DNA of 64,000 nt, from contig CAZDKK010000005.1 of NCBI GenBank assembly GCA_964506245.1, forward strand, positions 62,001 through 126,000. The letters are read 5' to 3'. Position 1 is the first letter of the stretch; the number at the start of each line of letters is the position of its first letter. This stretch comes from CAZDKK01 sp964506245. Lineage in GTDB: Bacteria > Eisenbacteria > RBG-16-71-46 > CAIMUX01 > WJJG01. Under the pieces are notes generated by a model. The model was not told the origin of the DNA. It searched no databases and saw only the letters and a program-made list of their open reading frames with translations. Of this stretch, positions 15,898 to 24,446 are shown one piece after another. The translations under genes and the position numbers were made by a program.

Positions 15898-17961
15898 TTA
15901 TGCCTTGTCGTCAGAGCGACCGCTCTGAGGCTTCTCCTCCAGGGCGTCGGGTTCGATGTGTACGGGCACGTCTTCGTTCGTCGCTTTCGTGTGTACACGT
16001 GTGCCCCCGCCCACGCGCTCCTCGGGAGCCTGCGCCGGCGCGGCTTCAAGCGCCCCGTGCTCCGCCTCCCACTCGGACTCGGCCACGTTGGACGCCGCGT
16101 GGGCGAGCGGGTGCTCGGCCGCGAACTGGCGCTCGGGCATCATGCCGTTGAGCCAGGAGGGATTCATCGGATAGACCCGGGGATTGAAGACCGTGGCGTA
16201 CATGTGCCAGATGAGGATCGCCAGGAACGCCAGCCACGCCTCGTAGTAGTGGATCACCAGGAGCACCTCGAGCACGCCTTTGTGCACGATGCGCACGGCC
16301 GCGTTGTCGAACCACAGCAGCAGACCCGTGATGCCCATGACCACCGTGCCCCAGACGAGCGCCCAGTACTCCGCCTTCTCCACGTAGGTGAAGCGGCCCA
16401 TCTGCGGGTGGTGATCGGTGCGGCCCAGGTTGTAGCGGATCATCTGGAAGAAATGATCGAAGTCAGCACGGCGCGGCCACATGTCGCGTAGGAACACCCG
16501 CCCCCGGCGGCTGAGCAGGAACAGGACATGCCAGATCGCGCCGAAGAGCAGGGCGACACCCGCAGCCCGGTGGATGATCCCGCGCGTGTTATAGCCGCCC
16601 TCGTGGCCGAAGAGCCAGGTGCTCCACCAGGCGTCATAGAAGCGCAGCGAGAAGCCGGTCACCACGAGCACTGTGAAAGCGACCGCCAGCAACGTGTGCT
16701 GGATCACCTCGTCCGGATCCATGCGCCGGACCTGCTTTTCGCGCATGACATTGCGGACCTGCCGGAAGAGGTCGATCAGCCAATGGAGAACCATCGCGCC
16801 GATGATCAGCGCGATCGCAACCGTGTAAATCACCTGGAAGGCGCGCGACCAACCGCTGTAACGCCCGGTGGCGGTGGCATGGATGGGCGTTGCGGCGATG
16901 CTGGGGGAGATGCTCGGGTGACAACCGCCGCAAGTCTTCTGCAGGTTCTGGGGGTTGATCGAGGAGGTCGGATCGCTCGCGGGTAGAACCCGGTGGGCTC
17001 CGTGGCACGAGGCGCAGTTGGCCACGAGCTTGTCGCCCGCCTTGCTCTTCAGTCCGTGGTACGAGTCCACGAAGGACTTCAGCCGCCCGGTCGGGAGATC
17101 ATACTTCTCATTCAGGGCTGCGGATTCGTGGCAGGGTGCACAGGTCGCCTCCGCCAGCCGGTAGGGGCTCACGGGCGAGCGCGGGTCATCGACTGGCAGG
17201 ATGCCATGCTCGCCGTGGCACTGCGTGCAGATGGGCGCATCCACTTCGCCGTTCGCGGTGAGCTGCCCGTGGACGCCTTCCCAGTAATCCTGGGCGACTG
17301 CCGCGTGGCATCGGCCGCAGGTGTTCGGGATGTTGAAGTGGTTGATCGTGGAGCGCACGTCCCCGGGCGGCAGGATCCTGTGGGCGGTGCCACCGGTGGA
17401 ATGGCAGTCGTTGCAGGTCGCCGCCGTGTGGATGCCGCCGAAGGTGGCCTGGCCGTGAACGCTCCGGCTGTAGACGCGGATGGGATGCTTGAACTTGATG
17501 TTGAGGTTGGCGATCAGGGTCGAGTCCTCGTGACAGCGCCCGCACACGGACGGGAGGTTGAGCGGGTTGACCGCGGACTCCTTCTCGGCCGGGCCCAGGA
17601 TCGCGTGGGTGCCGTGGCAGCCGGCGCAGGTGGGGATATAAGCGGACTCCCCGACCTTGCCGCGCCCGTGCTGCTGGTAGATCTCGGCCTGGTCGCTGTG
17701 GCACTGACCGCAGTCAACCGGCGGCAGCTCCTCCGGGTGCGGCAGCTCGGCGATGCCGCCGTGGCAGTCGAGGCAGCCCATACCCTCGTGGGCGCTGGCC
17801 GCCAGGCTATCCGGGATCGTCGCCCCCCCCGCGACCGCCGCGGTGTGACACTCGGTGCACTCCTCGCCCGTGATCTGCGCGGTCGCCGGCACGCCGGACA
17901 GCCAGGCCGCGAGCAACCCGGCAAGGAGCCACCGCTCAGAGATCCGGCCCCCCACGGTCAT
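15898..17961 (-). CDS. CbcL-like quinol oxidoreductase: 11-haem cytochrome c fused to a cytochrome b
   Basis: A 687-residue protein. After a signal peptide the exported part (about 30-355) has eleven CxxCH motifs: CTECH, CLDCH, CGQCH, CAGCH, CGRCH, CNDCH, CGRCH, CTQCH, CAPCH, CASCH and CGGCH. From about 370 to 600 there are five or so membrane spans of the HydC/FdnI/cytochrome b561 type, with His residues in spans suited to b haem (HTLLAV, RGIIHRAAG, AIWHVLFLL, ILIWHMYATVF). The tail is acidic and cytoplasmic or disordered. This c-b fusion is the plan of Geobacter CbcL, which oxidises menaquinol for low-potential extracellular respiration. GGGAGG precedes the ATG. The gene starts 13 bases after the ImcH-like gene. 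Confidence 0.85.
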   Translation of the reverse strand: MTVGGRISERWLLAGLLAAWLSGVPATAQITGEECTECHTAAVAGGATIPDSLAASAHEGMGCLDCHGGIAELPHPEELPPVDCGQCHSDQAEIYQQHGRGKVGESAYIPTCAGCHGTHAILGPAEKESAVNPLNLPSVCGRCHEDSTLIANLNIKFKHPIRVYSRSVHGQATFGGIHTAATCNDCHSTGGTAHRILPPGDVRSTINHFNIPNTCGRCHAAVAQDYWEGVHGQLTANGEVDAPICTQCHGEHGILPVDDPRSPVSPYRLAEATCAPCHESAALNEKYDLPTGRLKSFVDSYHGLKSKAGDKLVANCASCHGAHRVLPASDPTSSINPQNLQKTCGGCHPSISPSIAATPIHATATGRYSGWSRAFQVIYTVAIALIIGAMVLHWLIDLFRQVRNVMREKQVRRMDPDEVIQHTLLAVAFTVLVVTGFSLRFYDAWWSTWLFGHEGGYNTRGIIHRAAGVALLFGAIWHVLFLLSRRGRVFLRDMWPRRADFDHFFQMIRYNLGRTDHHPQMGRFTYVEKAEYWALVWGTVVMGITGLLLWFDNAAVRIVHKGVLEVLLVIHYYEAWLAFLAILIWHMYATVFNPRVYPMNPSWLNGMMPERQFAAEHPLAHAASNVAESEWEAEHGALEAAPAQAPEERVGGGTRVHTKATNEDVPVHIEPDALEEKPQSGRSDDKA

Positions 17962-17974
17962 CCCGCCTCCCTGT

Positions 17975-19438
17975 TCATTGCCCTTCCGGGAAGAGCGTGT
18001 TCAAGACCTCGGGCGCCTCTTCCTCCATCGCCAACAGACTGTGACAAGTCGAGCAGTCCTGCGAGATCACGCCGCCCTCGGGCGCCTGGTGTCCATCATC
18101 GTGGCAGCGAAAGCAGCCGGTGAAGTCGATGTGGCCGATGTGATCCGGGTAGGTTCCCCAGCCGACGCGCATTCGCGGGAAGACATTGCGGGCCCAGATC
18201 TCCTGGACGACCGCGATCGAACGCGCCGCACTGCCACCCAGCTCAGGGCCCGCGCTGCTGTAGAACTGCGTCAGGCGCGCCGCGATTCCCTGGCGCGCTT
18301 CCTCCCGGCTCGGGTACTCGGCGGTCAGCGCCGCCAGTGCCTCCCGCTTCAGATAGGGCAGATCGCGCGGCAGCCGCCCATCGGCCAGCGCCTCATTCAG
18401 GGCGCGGTCGGGCATCCGATAGATGTGGGTCGGGCGATTGTGGCAGTCGACGCAATCCATGCGGCGCGCCGGGCGCGCGGCGATGCTGTCGGGCACGCCG
18501 CCCTCGGCGACGTACTCGACGGCATCCCCGCTGCTGGGCTCGACCCTGACCCACGGGATCACCTCGCGCTTCTCGTCGGAGCGGTAGAAGAGCGCGGTCT
18601 GAACGTGCCAGTGGATGCCGCGGCCGCGGCTGGTCTCGATCGGGCCGTCTCCGATCTCGGTCGCGGCGCGCCCGACGCCAGCCACGCCGCCGCCGACTTT
18701 GAGCAACAGCACGGTCTGGAGCGCGGTATTGGCCGAATCCGACGCGAAGTGCGCGCGGACGACCAGTCGGTCGCCGTGGAACTTCTCCGGCCAGTGGCAC
18801 TGCTCGCAGGTGTCGCGCGAGGGCCGCAGGCTGGTGATCGGGGTCTCCACCGGCCGTGGCCAGGTGCCGGCGATCTGCTTGAACACCTGACGCGTCCCGG
18901 AGAGCTTGCTCTGCACGAACCAGGAGGCGCCGGGGCCGATGTGGCAGTCGACGCAGCGCACGCGGGAGTGGGGTGACCCCTGGTAGGCGGTGTACTCGGG
19001 CTCCATGACCGGGTGGCAGGTGGCGCCGCAGAAGTGGACGGAGTCCATGTACTCGATGCCCTTGTACGAGGCGACACCCACGATCGTCATGTTGACCATC
19101 GTCAGGATGGCCAGGAGGAGCAGCCGCGTGCGGGTACTCGGCTGATTGAGGTCGTAGACGGGGAAGAGCGGTGCGCCCGCTTCGGCGCGCGCCTGCCGGC
19201 GCCGGTAGAGCCAGGCGCCCAGCGGGATCAAGATGAGCCCCAGCACGAAAATCGCGGGCAGGACGAGGAAGGTGACCGCCCCCAGGTAAGGGTTCGTCGG
19301 GGCGCCCAGGGCCGACAACAGGAGGAGCACGACGAGCAGGACACCCGAAAGGGTGGTCAGATTGGCGCCGGCGAACGAAAGAGGGTGGCGCGTCGTACGC
19401 AGAAAGAAGTCCCGCAGATCAGCCGTCAGCCTGCCCAT
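17975..19438 (-). CDS. ImcH-like NapC/NirT-family inner-membrane multihaem cytochrome
   Basis: A 487-residue protein with three N-terminal membrane spans (about 22-45, 50-80 and 105-125), then a periplasmic multihaem domain. The first site is CGATCHPVM, a CX3CH form found in this NapC/NirT branch, followed by EYTAYQGSPHSRVRCVDCH. Further motifs are CEQCH, CVDCH, CFRCH and CSTCH, giving six c-haem sites. Geobacter ImcH, the closest functional parallel, has seven and passes electrons from menaquinol at high acceptor potential. AGGAGG precedes the start. It is the first gene of the six-gene cluster, and it is followed immediately by the CbcL-like gene. Having both quinol oxidases side by side suggests redox-tuned input to one outer-membrane route. 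Confidence 0.85.
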   Translation of the reverse strand: MGRLTADLRDFFLRTTRHPLSFAGANLTTLSGVLLVVLLLLSALGAPTNPYLGAVTFLVLPAIFVLGLILIPLGAWLYRRRQARAEAGAPLFPVYDLNQPSTRTRLLLLAILTMVNMTIVGVASYKGIEYMDSVHFCGATCHPVMEPEYTAYQGSPHSRVRCVDCHIGPGASWFVQSKLSGTRQVFKQIAGTWPRPVETPITSLRPSRDTCEQCHWPEKFHGDRLVVRAHFASDSANTALQTVLLLKVGGGVAGVGRAATEIGDGPIETSRGRGIHWHVQTALFYRSDEKREVIPWVRVEPSSGDAVEYVAEGGVPDSIAARPARRMDCVDCHNRPTHIYRMPDRALNEALADGRLPRDLPYLKREALAALTAEYPSREEARQGIAARLTQFYSSAGPELGGSAARSIAVVQEIWARNVFPRMRVGWGTYPDHIGHIDFTGCFRCHDDGHQAPEGGVISQDCSTCHSLLAMEEEAPEVLNTLFPEGQ

Positions 19439-19576
19439 CCTGGCTATGCCTCCTGTGTCGAGGCCAGGGTCCGACCGCCTGACCGAGCCGATGCTAGCAA
19501 CCCGCGGGGGAGAGGTCTACCTCGCTCCACGGCGGGGGGCGCCCGGTTCCAGTGGGCAGCCTGCCCAGCCCGATGG

Positions 19577-19582
19577 TATACT
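19577..19582 (+). promoter_or_regulatory. Putative -10 box (TATACT) for isocitrate dehydrogenase
   Basis: TATACT lies about 85 bases before the start codon in the 228-base divergent gap with the cytochrome cluster. No good -35 box is visible at the expected distance. Confidence 0.35.
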
Positions 19583-19666
19583 CCCGGCTTCGAAACCGGG
19601 CGCGCGGTCCCTCGACCGGTCGGCGGCCAGGGACCACGGAATCGGTCCAGTCTGGGGAGGTTCGAG

Positions 19667-20791
19667 ATGGCGAAGCACAGTATTGCTTGGTTGCCTGGCG
19701 ACGGGGTCGGTGTGGACGTGATGAACGCGGCGCGCCTCGTCCTCGATGGTCTGGGCCTCGACGCCGAGTACGTGCACGGTGACATCGGCTGGGAGTTCTG
19801 GAGGACGGAGGGCAAGCCGCTTCCACAGCGCACCATCGACCTCATCCGCGCCAAGAAGGTCGCCCTGTTCGGCGCCATCACGAGCAAGCCCAAGGAAGAA
19901 GCGCAGAAGGAGCTGATTCCCGAGCTGCAGGGCAAGGGCTTTGCCTACGCGAGCCCGATCGTGGGTTTGCGCCAGCACTTCAACTTGCACACCAACCTGC
20001 GGCCGTGCATTGCCTTCCAGGGCAATCCGCTCAACTACCGGGACGACATCAATATCGTGGTCTTCCGGGAGAACACCGAGGACCTGTACGCCGGCATCGA
20101 ATTCCACCCGTTCCCCAATGAGGTGCGCAACGCGGTGAAGGCGTTGCACAAGAAGATGGCCGCCTTCGATGACGTGGCGGGCGAGGACATGGCCGTTTCC
20201 CTGCGCATCGTCACACGGCGCGCGGCGGCGCGCATCGTGCGCGCAGCCTTCGAGTATGCCAAGCAGCACGGCTACAAGTCGGTGACGATCGTCGAGAAGC
20301 CCAACGTCATCCGCGAGACGAGCGGCTTGATGATCCGGGAAGCACGCAAGGTCGCCCAGGACTATCCCGGCATCGCGCTGTGGGAAACCAACATCGACGC
20401 CATGTGCATGTGGCTCCTCAAAAACCCGCAGGACTACGGCGTGTTGGTCGCTTCGAACCTGTTCGGCGACATCATCAGCGACCTGTGCGCGCAGCTCGTG
20501 GGCGGCCTGGGCTTTGCCGCCAGCGCGAACCTGGGGGACGAGATCGCCGTCTTCGAGCCGACGCACGGCAGCGCCCCGAAGTACGCCGGGTTGGACAAGG
20601 TCAACCCCACGGCGATGATCCTGACGGCGGAACTGATGTGCCGCTGGATCGGTGAAACCAGGATCGCCGACCAGATCCACGCCGGCGTGGCCAGGGTCGT
20701 CAAGGAAGGCAAGGTTCGCACCTACGACATGGGGGGATCGAACACGACGACCGAGATGGCCAAGGCCATCTTGGCGGCGGCCAAAGGCTGA
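19667..20791 (+). CDS. NAD-type isocitrate dehydrogenase (isocitrate/isopropylmalate family)
   Basis: A 374-residue beta-decarboxylating dehydrogenase. The nucleotide-binding N-terminus is IAWLPGDGVGVDV. The substrate loop VFRENTEDLYAGIEF is typical of isocitrate-specific members. The cofactor and metal segments are SNLFGDIISDLCAQLVGGLG and FEPTHGSAPKYAG. Oxidative decarboxylation of isocitrate to 2-oxoglutarate is the likely reaction. Homoisocitrate or tartrate activity cannot be excluded from sequence alone. The length fits the short NAD-dependent bacterial forms. GGGGAGG lies seven bases before the ATG. It is transcribed away from the cytochrome cluster, and the orphan exported protein follows 36 bases later. 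Confidence 0.85.
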   Translation: MAKHSIAWLPGDGVGVDVMNAARLVLDGLGLDAEYVHGDIGWEFWRTEGKPLPQRTIDLIRAKKVALFGAITSKPKEEAQKELIPELQGKGFAYASPIVGLRQHFNLHTNLRPCIAFQGNPLNYRDDINIVVFRENTEDLYAGIEFHPFPNEVRNAVKALHKKMAAFDDVAGEDMAVSLRIVTRRAAARIVRAAFEYAKQHGYKSVTIVEKPNVIRETSGLMIREARKVAQDYPGIALWETNIDAMCMWLLKNPQDYGVLVASNLFGDIISDLCAQLVGGLGFAASANLGDEIAVFEPTHGSAPKYAGLDKVNPTAMILTAELMCRWIGETRIADQIHAGVARVVKEGKVRTYDMGGSNTTTEMAKAILAAAKG

Positions 20792-20827
20792 TCAGCGCCG
20801 GCGGCAGCCGGGCAGGGAGGTGTCGAC

Positions 20828-21658
20828 ATGCTGCAGGGCTGGGCGCAGGTGTCGCGGCTGGCGGTGGTGCTGCCCTTGGGGCTGGTCGCCGCGCTCGGGC
20901 TCACCAGGGCTTGGGCCGCCGATTGCGGGCCCGGCGCGCCGGAGGCCAAGGGGAAGGAGGAAGGGGAGGTCCGAGGCCAGCAGGTCGGCGATCTCGCGCT
21001 GGCTTGCTACCCGGCCAAGATGCTCGCGCTCGAGGGGGCATGGACCTTCTTCCTCACCGGCCGCGATGTCCTGAAGGTTGACGGCGCCCGCCTCGAGGCC
21101 GGCACGACGCGCCTGAAGCCCCAGCGACTGACCTACAGCTCGCCAACCTCGCTGCTGATCGACTTCACCTACGCGAATCTGCAGCCGGGCGGCAAGGCGC
21201 AGCTCGTGCTCCTCGGTGGGCGCAAGGAGATCGGCCGCGTGCCCATCGCGATCGGGGCCGCCCCCACCGTCCCGATGGAGCGACGGCAAGATGACCTCGT
21301 GCGCGTAATGATGAAGAAGGGGGTCATCCTGTACCCCCTCCATGGATTCGGCGGTGATGGGGTCGTCCAGCGCTCGGTCGATGACCTCGGCGGGGACGAG
21401 GCCTTCAAGGACCTGCTGCGGCAGCTCGAGGTCTCCGGCGTGAAGAAGGTCCTCTCGGAGTACGCCGAAGACGACAGCGTTCGCTGGGATGATCGCTACT
21501 TCCGCGACAAGATCACGCCCGGCGTGCAACTGCGCCAGTACCTCTTCTACCTCGACCCGGCGCGATCCGAGGCAGCCTATCGCGAGATCCTGCTCGCCTT
21601 CGACGCGGTGGAAGGCGCGTACCTGAATCAGGACTATCGCAAGGCGGAGAACCGCTGA
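20828..21658 (+). CDS. Exported protein of unknown function
   Basis: A 276-residue protein with a Sec signal peptide (about 1-31, ending TRAWA-A). I do not recognise a family. An early pair of cysteines (ADCGPG and ALACYP) could form a disulphide. A beta-rich stretch (about 65-155) includes TGRDVLKVDGARLEAG and a VLLGGRKEIGRVPI repeat-like segment, reminiscent of an Ig-like or IPT domain. The C-terminal half is charged and helical (GGDEAFKDLLRQLEV and similar). GGGAGGTG precedes the start. It probably shares a transcript with isocitrate dehydrogenase, but nothing links the functions. Confidence 0.75.
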   Translation: MLQGWAQVSRLAVVLPLGLVAALGLTRAWAADCGPGAPEAKGKEEGEVRGQQVGDLALACYPAKMLALEGAWTFFLTGRDVLKVDGARLEAGTTRLKPQRLTYSSPTSLLIDFTYANLQPGGKAQLVLLGGRKEIGRVPIAIGAAPTVPMERRQDDLVRVMMKKGVILYPLHGFGGDGVVQRSVDDLGGDEAFKDLLRQLEVSGVKKVLSEYAEDDSVRWDDRYFRDKITPGVQLRQYLFYLDPARSEAAYREILLAFDAVEGAYLNQDYRKAENR

Positions 21659-21667
21659 GCGGCTCGG

Positions 21668-21709
21668 CGGCGATCGCCGGGCCACCCGCGGCCGGGCGAG
21701 GGATCGCCG
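21668..21709. terminator. Inverted repeat between convergent genes
   Basis: CGGCGATC (21668-21675) pairs with GATCGCCG (21702-21709), with further GC-rich pairing inside the loop. It lies between the convergent stops of the orphan protein and thioredoxin. No U-tract is present. Confidence 0.35.
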
Positions 21710-21718
21710 GAACCCCGG

Positions 21719-22033
21719 CTACAGGTGCGCTTCGATCCTCTTGACGATCTGCTCCCGACTCTGCAGGCCGGTGAAGCGGTCGACCTCCTGGCCGCTCTTG
21801 AGGAACACCACCGTGGGAACCGCCATGACGCGGAAGCGCTTGGCGGTCTCGGGCGCCTTGGCGACGTCGCAGTGGCCGATGACGGCCTTGCCTTCGTAGG
21901 AAGTGCCGAGCTCCTTCAGGATCGGCTCGAGCTTCTTGCAGGGCTGGCACCAGGCCGCCGAGAAGTCGAGGATGGCCAGGCTGCTCGCGTCCAGCATCTC
22001 GGACTGCAGGTTCCCATCGTTGATTTCGATCAT
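21719..22033 (-). CDS. Thioredoxin
   Basis: A 104-residue single-domain thioredoxin with the active site WCQPC (Cys29, Cys32), where Gln replaces the usual Gly. The cis-proline segment AVPTVVFLKSG follows. No signal peptide, so cytoplasmic. It reduces protein disulphides with thioredoxin reductase. The start at 22033 follows GGAGGC. It is divergent from the thioredoxin-barrel fusion, with less than 200 bases between. Confidence 0.92.
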   Translation of the reverse strand: MIEINDGNLQSEMLDASSLAILDFSAAWCQPCKKLEPILKELGTSYEGKAVIGHCDVAKAPETAKRFRVMAVPTVVFLKSGQEVDRFTGLQSREQIVKRIEAHL

Positions 22034-22180
22034 CGTTCTGCCTCCGGTCTCGCTCTTCGAAATGATTCCGAGCAGTCTGCCCCTTGGGCGCCCAAACTGC
22101 AAGCGGGGGTGTCCGCGCGGCTCAGATCCTCCTGACGCCAGGGCCCTGTCCGGGGCTGTTCCGCGACGCCACAGGGTGGC

Positions 22181-22186
22181 TATACT
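22181..22186 (+). promoter_or_regulatory. Putative -10 box (TATACT) for the thioredoxin-barrel fusion gene
   Basis: TATACT lies 38 bases before the chosen ATG, which fits a short leader. The upstream hexamer at 17 bases (about GTTCCG) is a poor -35 match. Confidence 0.35.
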
Positions 22187-22224
22187 GCCCCGGATATGAG
22201 AGGTTCCATCTCGGGGAGGATCAG

Positions 22225-24420
22225 ATGGCGATCAGGCGGGGGGACACCTATCGGACGGCGCGGCCGATGCGCCGCGGCGCAGGGCGGATGTCGGTGCGTG
22301 GGAAAGGCTTCTGGATGGCCACCCTCTGGCTGGCGGCCGGGGTCTTGGGCCCGGCCTGGGCTGGGGACGCCGGGGGCGCCGGCGGGCTGACCGTCGGATC
22401 CCCCGCGCCGCGCTTCGTGCTGCCGCAGATCGGCAGCGATCATCAGGTGGCCAGCGACACGCTGTTCGAGGCCTACGGTCTCACGCTTCTGGCCTTCTGG
22501 ACCACGCACTGCGCCGAGTGCAGCCGGCGCATGGAGGCCTGCCAGCAGCTCCGCGACTGGGGCGAGCCGGACGGCCTGGGCGTGGTGGGCATCAACTTCG
22601 ACGACACCCCCTCGGCCAAGATGAACCTGGTGGCGAGCAGCGCCGGCCCACGTCTGCTCCACCTGTACGATCCGGGTGGCCGGATGGCGGCCGTCTACGG
22701 CGCGGGCGCCCACAGCTACAGCGCGTTTCTGGTCGACGGACGGGGGACGATCCGGGCCACCTACTACGAGATCATGCCCAACGAGCTTCTGGCGCTGAAG
22801 CCCACGATCAGCGGGTACCTGCAGGAGGCCCTGGACGGCGGACCTTCGGTCACGCCGGGCGGGACGACGGCGCCTCCTCCTCCGCCGGGGATCCTCGCGG
22901 AGCTGGGCCTCCTCAAGGATCAGCGGATCGAGTTGCACGGCCGGGGGCGGATGCGCTGGATGCACATCGACACGACCGGCACCGGGGCGGTGGGTGCAAA
23001 CGGCGAACCCCTCGTCCCCGGGCCCTCGCTGCGGTATCGCGCGGAGCTGGAACTGACCTACGCCGTCACGCCGGGGCTCAAGGCGGGAGGCTTCTTCCGG
23101 CTGAGCAACGAGGGCGACCTCGTGCTGCGCAGCGGCCCCGACTACCTCTCCAATCCCTCGGGAAGCTTCATCCTGCGGTACGACACGCGCGGGCGCCTGC
23201 CGCTGCTGCGGCAGGTCGAGTCGAGCTTGCGCGCGGGCTACTACCGCGTCTTCACGACCCCGCTCACCCTCATGCGCTGGGACAAGGACGACACGCCCGT
23301 GGCCGGCGGCCAGCGCGCCCAGGGGTGCGGCGTGTGCGGCGGCGCGGCCGGGATGGCCGGGTTCATCCGGTCGGAGAGCGTCGAGCAGGTGGAGCCGGAC
23401 CTCTCCTTCGAAGGGGCGCGCTGGGACCTCACGCTCTTCGATCGCTTCGACCTGCTGCTCCTGTACGCCCGGCCCCAGGCCCCGCACCCGGAGGATCCGG
23501 GCGAGTGCACGACCTCCGATCCCGAACAGAACTACTACCATCAGGACCTCTACGGTGGGCGGCTCAAGGCCAACCTGGCGCTGCCGTGGAGTCCCGATCC
23601 GCTCGAGATCGCCGCGACCGGGTTCCTGACCAACGACAGCGAGGATCTGCCCGGGTGCTCGTCGCTGTACATGCACGGGGGCATCAGCCCTGCCAGCGAT
23701 AGGGTGCTCGGGGCGGATGTCAAGGTGCCCCTGCCGGGGCTGACCTCGATCTACGGCGAGGTGGCATCGAGCCACTGGGAACCGAACTTGTACTGCGAGA
23801 CGGATTGCCGCACGACCGACGGCCTGGCCGCGCGCGTCGGCCTGATCAACGATTGGCGCGGATCCCCCGACGGGCATCTATTCGGGATATCCACCAAGGG
23901 GCTGACGACCCGCGCGGAGTTCGCCTATCACTATCTCGAAGAGGACTTCTTCTCGACCTTCAGCGCCCTGACCTACGAGTCCAATCTCCAAGGGCCGCGC
24001 ATCTCGCTGCGCGGCGACTGGGGGCCCCTGGGTGCGGGTATGTTCTTCAAGCACAGCGTGCCGCTCGAAGAGGTCACGCCGCCTGCCTTCGCCGACGCGC
24101 ACGACCAGGTCAAGCAGACCCTCAGCGCCTGGGTGGACGTGGAACTGTGGGCCGGAGGCGTATTCGAGGTCGGCGGCGTGCGAGTCCAGCGCGACCTCTA
24201 CATCGCCGGCGCGACCACCGGGCGCATCGGTCCCGAGGAGCAGAACACACTGATCGCCAGTCTCACGCAGCAAATCGGCCCCAAGTGCTCGCTCTTCGGG
24301 GAGCTGGAGATCGGGGACGGCGAATATGAGGAGGGTGTGGGCACGGGCACTGCCCGGCGCGTGGAAACGCGTGATTACGACTCGACCGTCTTTCGGTTGA
24401 TGGCTGACGTGCAGTTCTAG
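22225..24420 (+). CDS. TlpA/redoxin-like domain fused to an outer-membrane beta-barrel
   Basis: A 731-residue protein. After an N-terminal extension and signal (about 30-47) comes a TlpA/AhpC-like redoxin domain (about 55-205): VGSPAPRFVLPQIG at its start, a THCAEC active site (Cys96, Cys99) and a VDGRGTIRA strand. A Pro-rich linker (APPPPPG, about 222) leads into a region of about 500 residues of alternating strands that ends in aromatic Phe (MADVQF), as outer-membrane barrels do. The barrel part also has a CGVCGG motif and several Cys. GGGGAGGA precedes the ATG; a downstream Met would shorten the signal region. An exported thiol-redox domain tethered to a barrel is an unusual combination. 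Acyl-CoA synthetase follows 26 bases later. Confidence 0.8.
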   Translation: MAIRRGDTYRTARPMRRGAGRMSVRGKGFWMATLWLAAGVLGPAWAGDAGGAGGLTVGSPAPRFVLPQIGSDHQVASDTLFEAYGLTLLAFWTTHCAECSRRMEACQQLRDWGEPDGLGVVGINFDDTPSAKMNLVASSAGPRLLHLYDPGGRMAAVYGAGAHSYSAFLVDGRGTIRATYYEIMPNELLALKPTISGYLQEALDGGPSVTPGGTTAPPPPPGILAELGLLKDQRIELHGRGRMRWMHIDTTGTGAVGANGEPLVPGPSLRYRAELELTYAVTPGLKAGGFFRLSNEGDLVLRSGPDYLSNPSGSFILRYDTRGRLPLLRQVESSLRAGYYRVFTTPLTLMRWDKDDTPVAGGQRAQGCGVCGGAAGMAGFIRSESVEQVEPDLSFEGARWDLTLFDRFDLLLLYARPQAPHPEDPGECTTSDPEQNYYHQDLYGGRLKANLALPWSPDPLEIAATGFLTNDSEDLPGCSSLYMHGGISPASDRVLGADVKVPLPGLTSIYGEVASSHWEPNLYCETDCRTTDGLAARVGLINDWRGSPDGHLFGISTKGLTTRAEFAYHYLEEDFFSTFSALTYESNLQGPRISLRGDWGPLGAGMFFKHSVPLEEVTPPAFADAHDQVKQTLSAWVDVELWAGGVFEVGGVRVQRDLYIAGATTGRIGPEEQNTLIASLTQQIGPKCSLFGELEIGDGEYEEGVGTGTARRVETRDYDSTVFRLMADVQF

Positions 24421-24446
24421 CTCCGCTGACCCCGTGGAGGTCCCTC

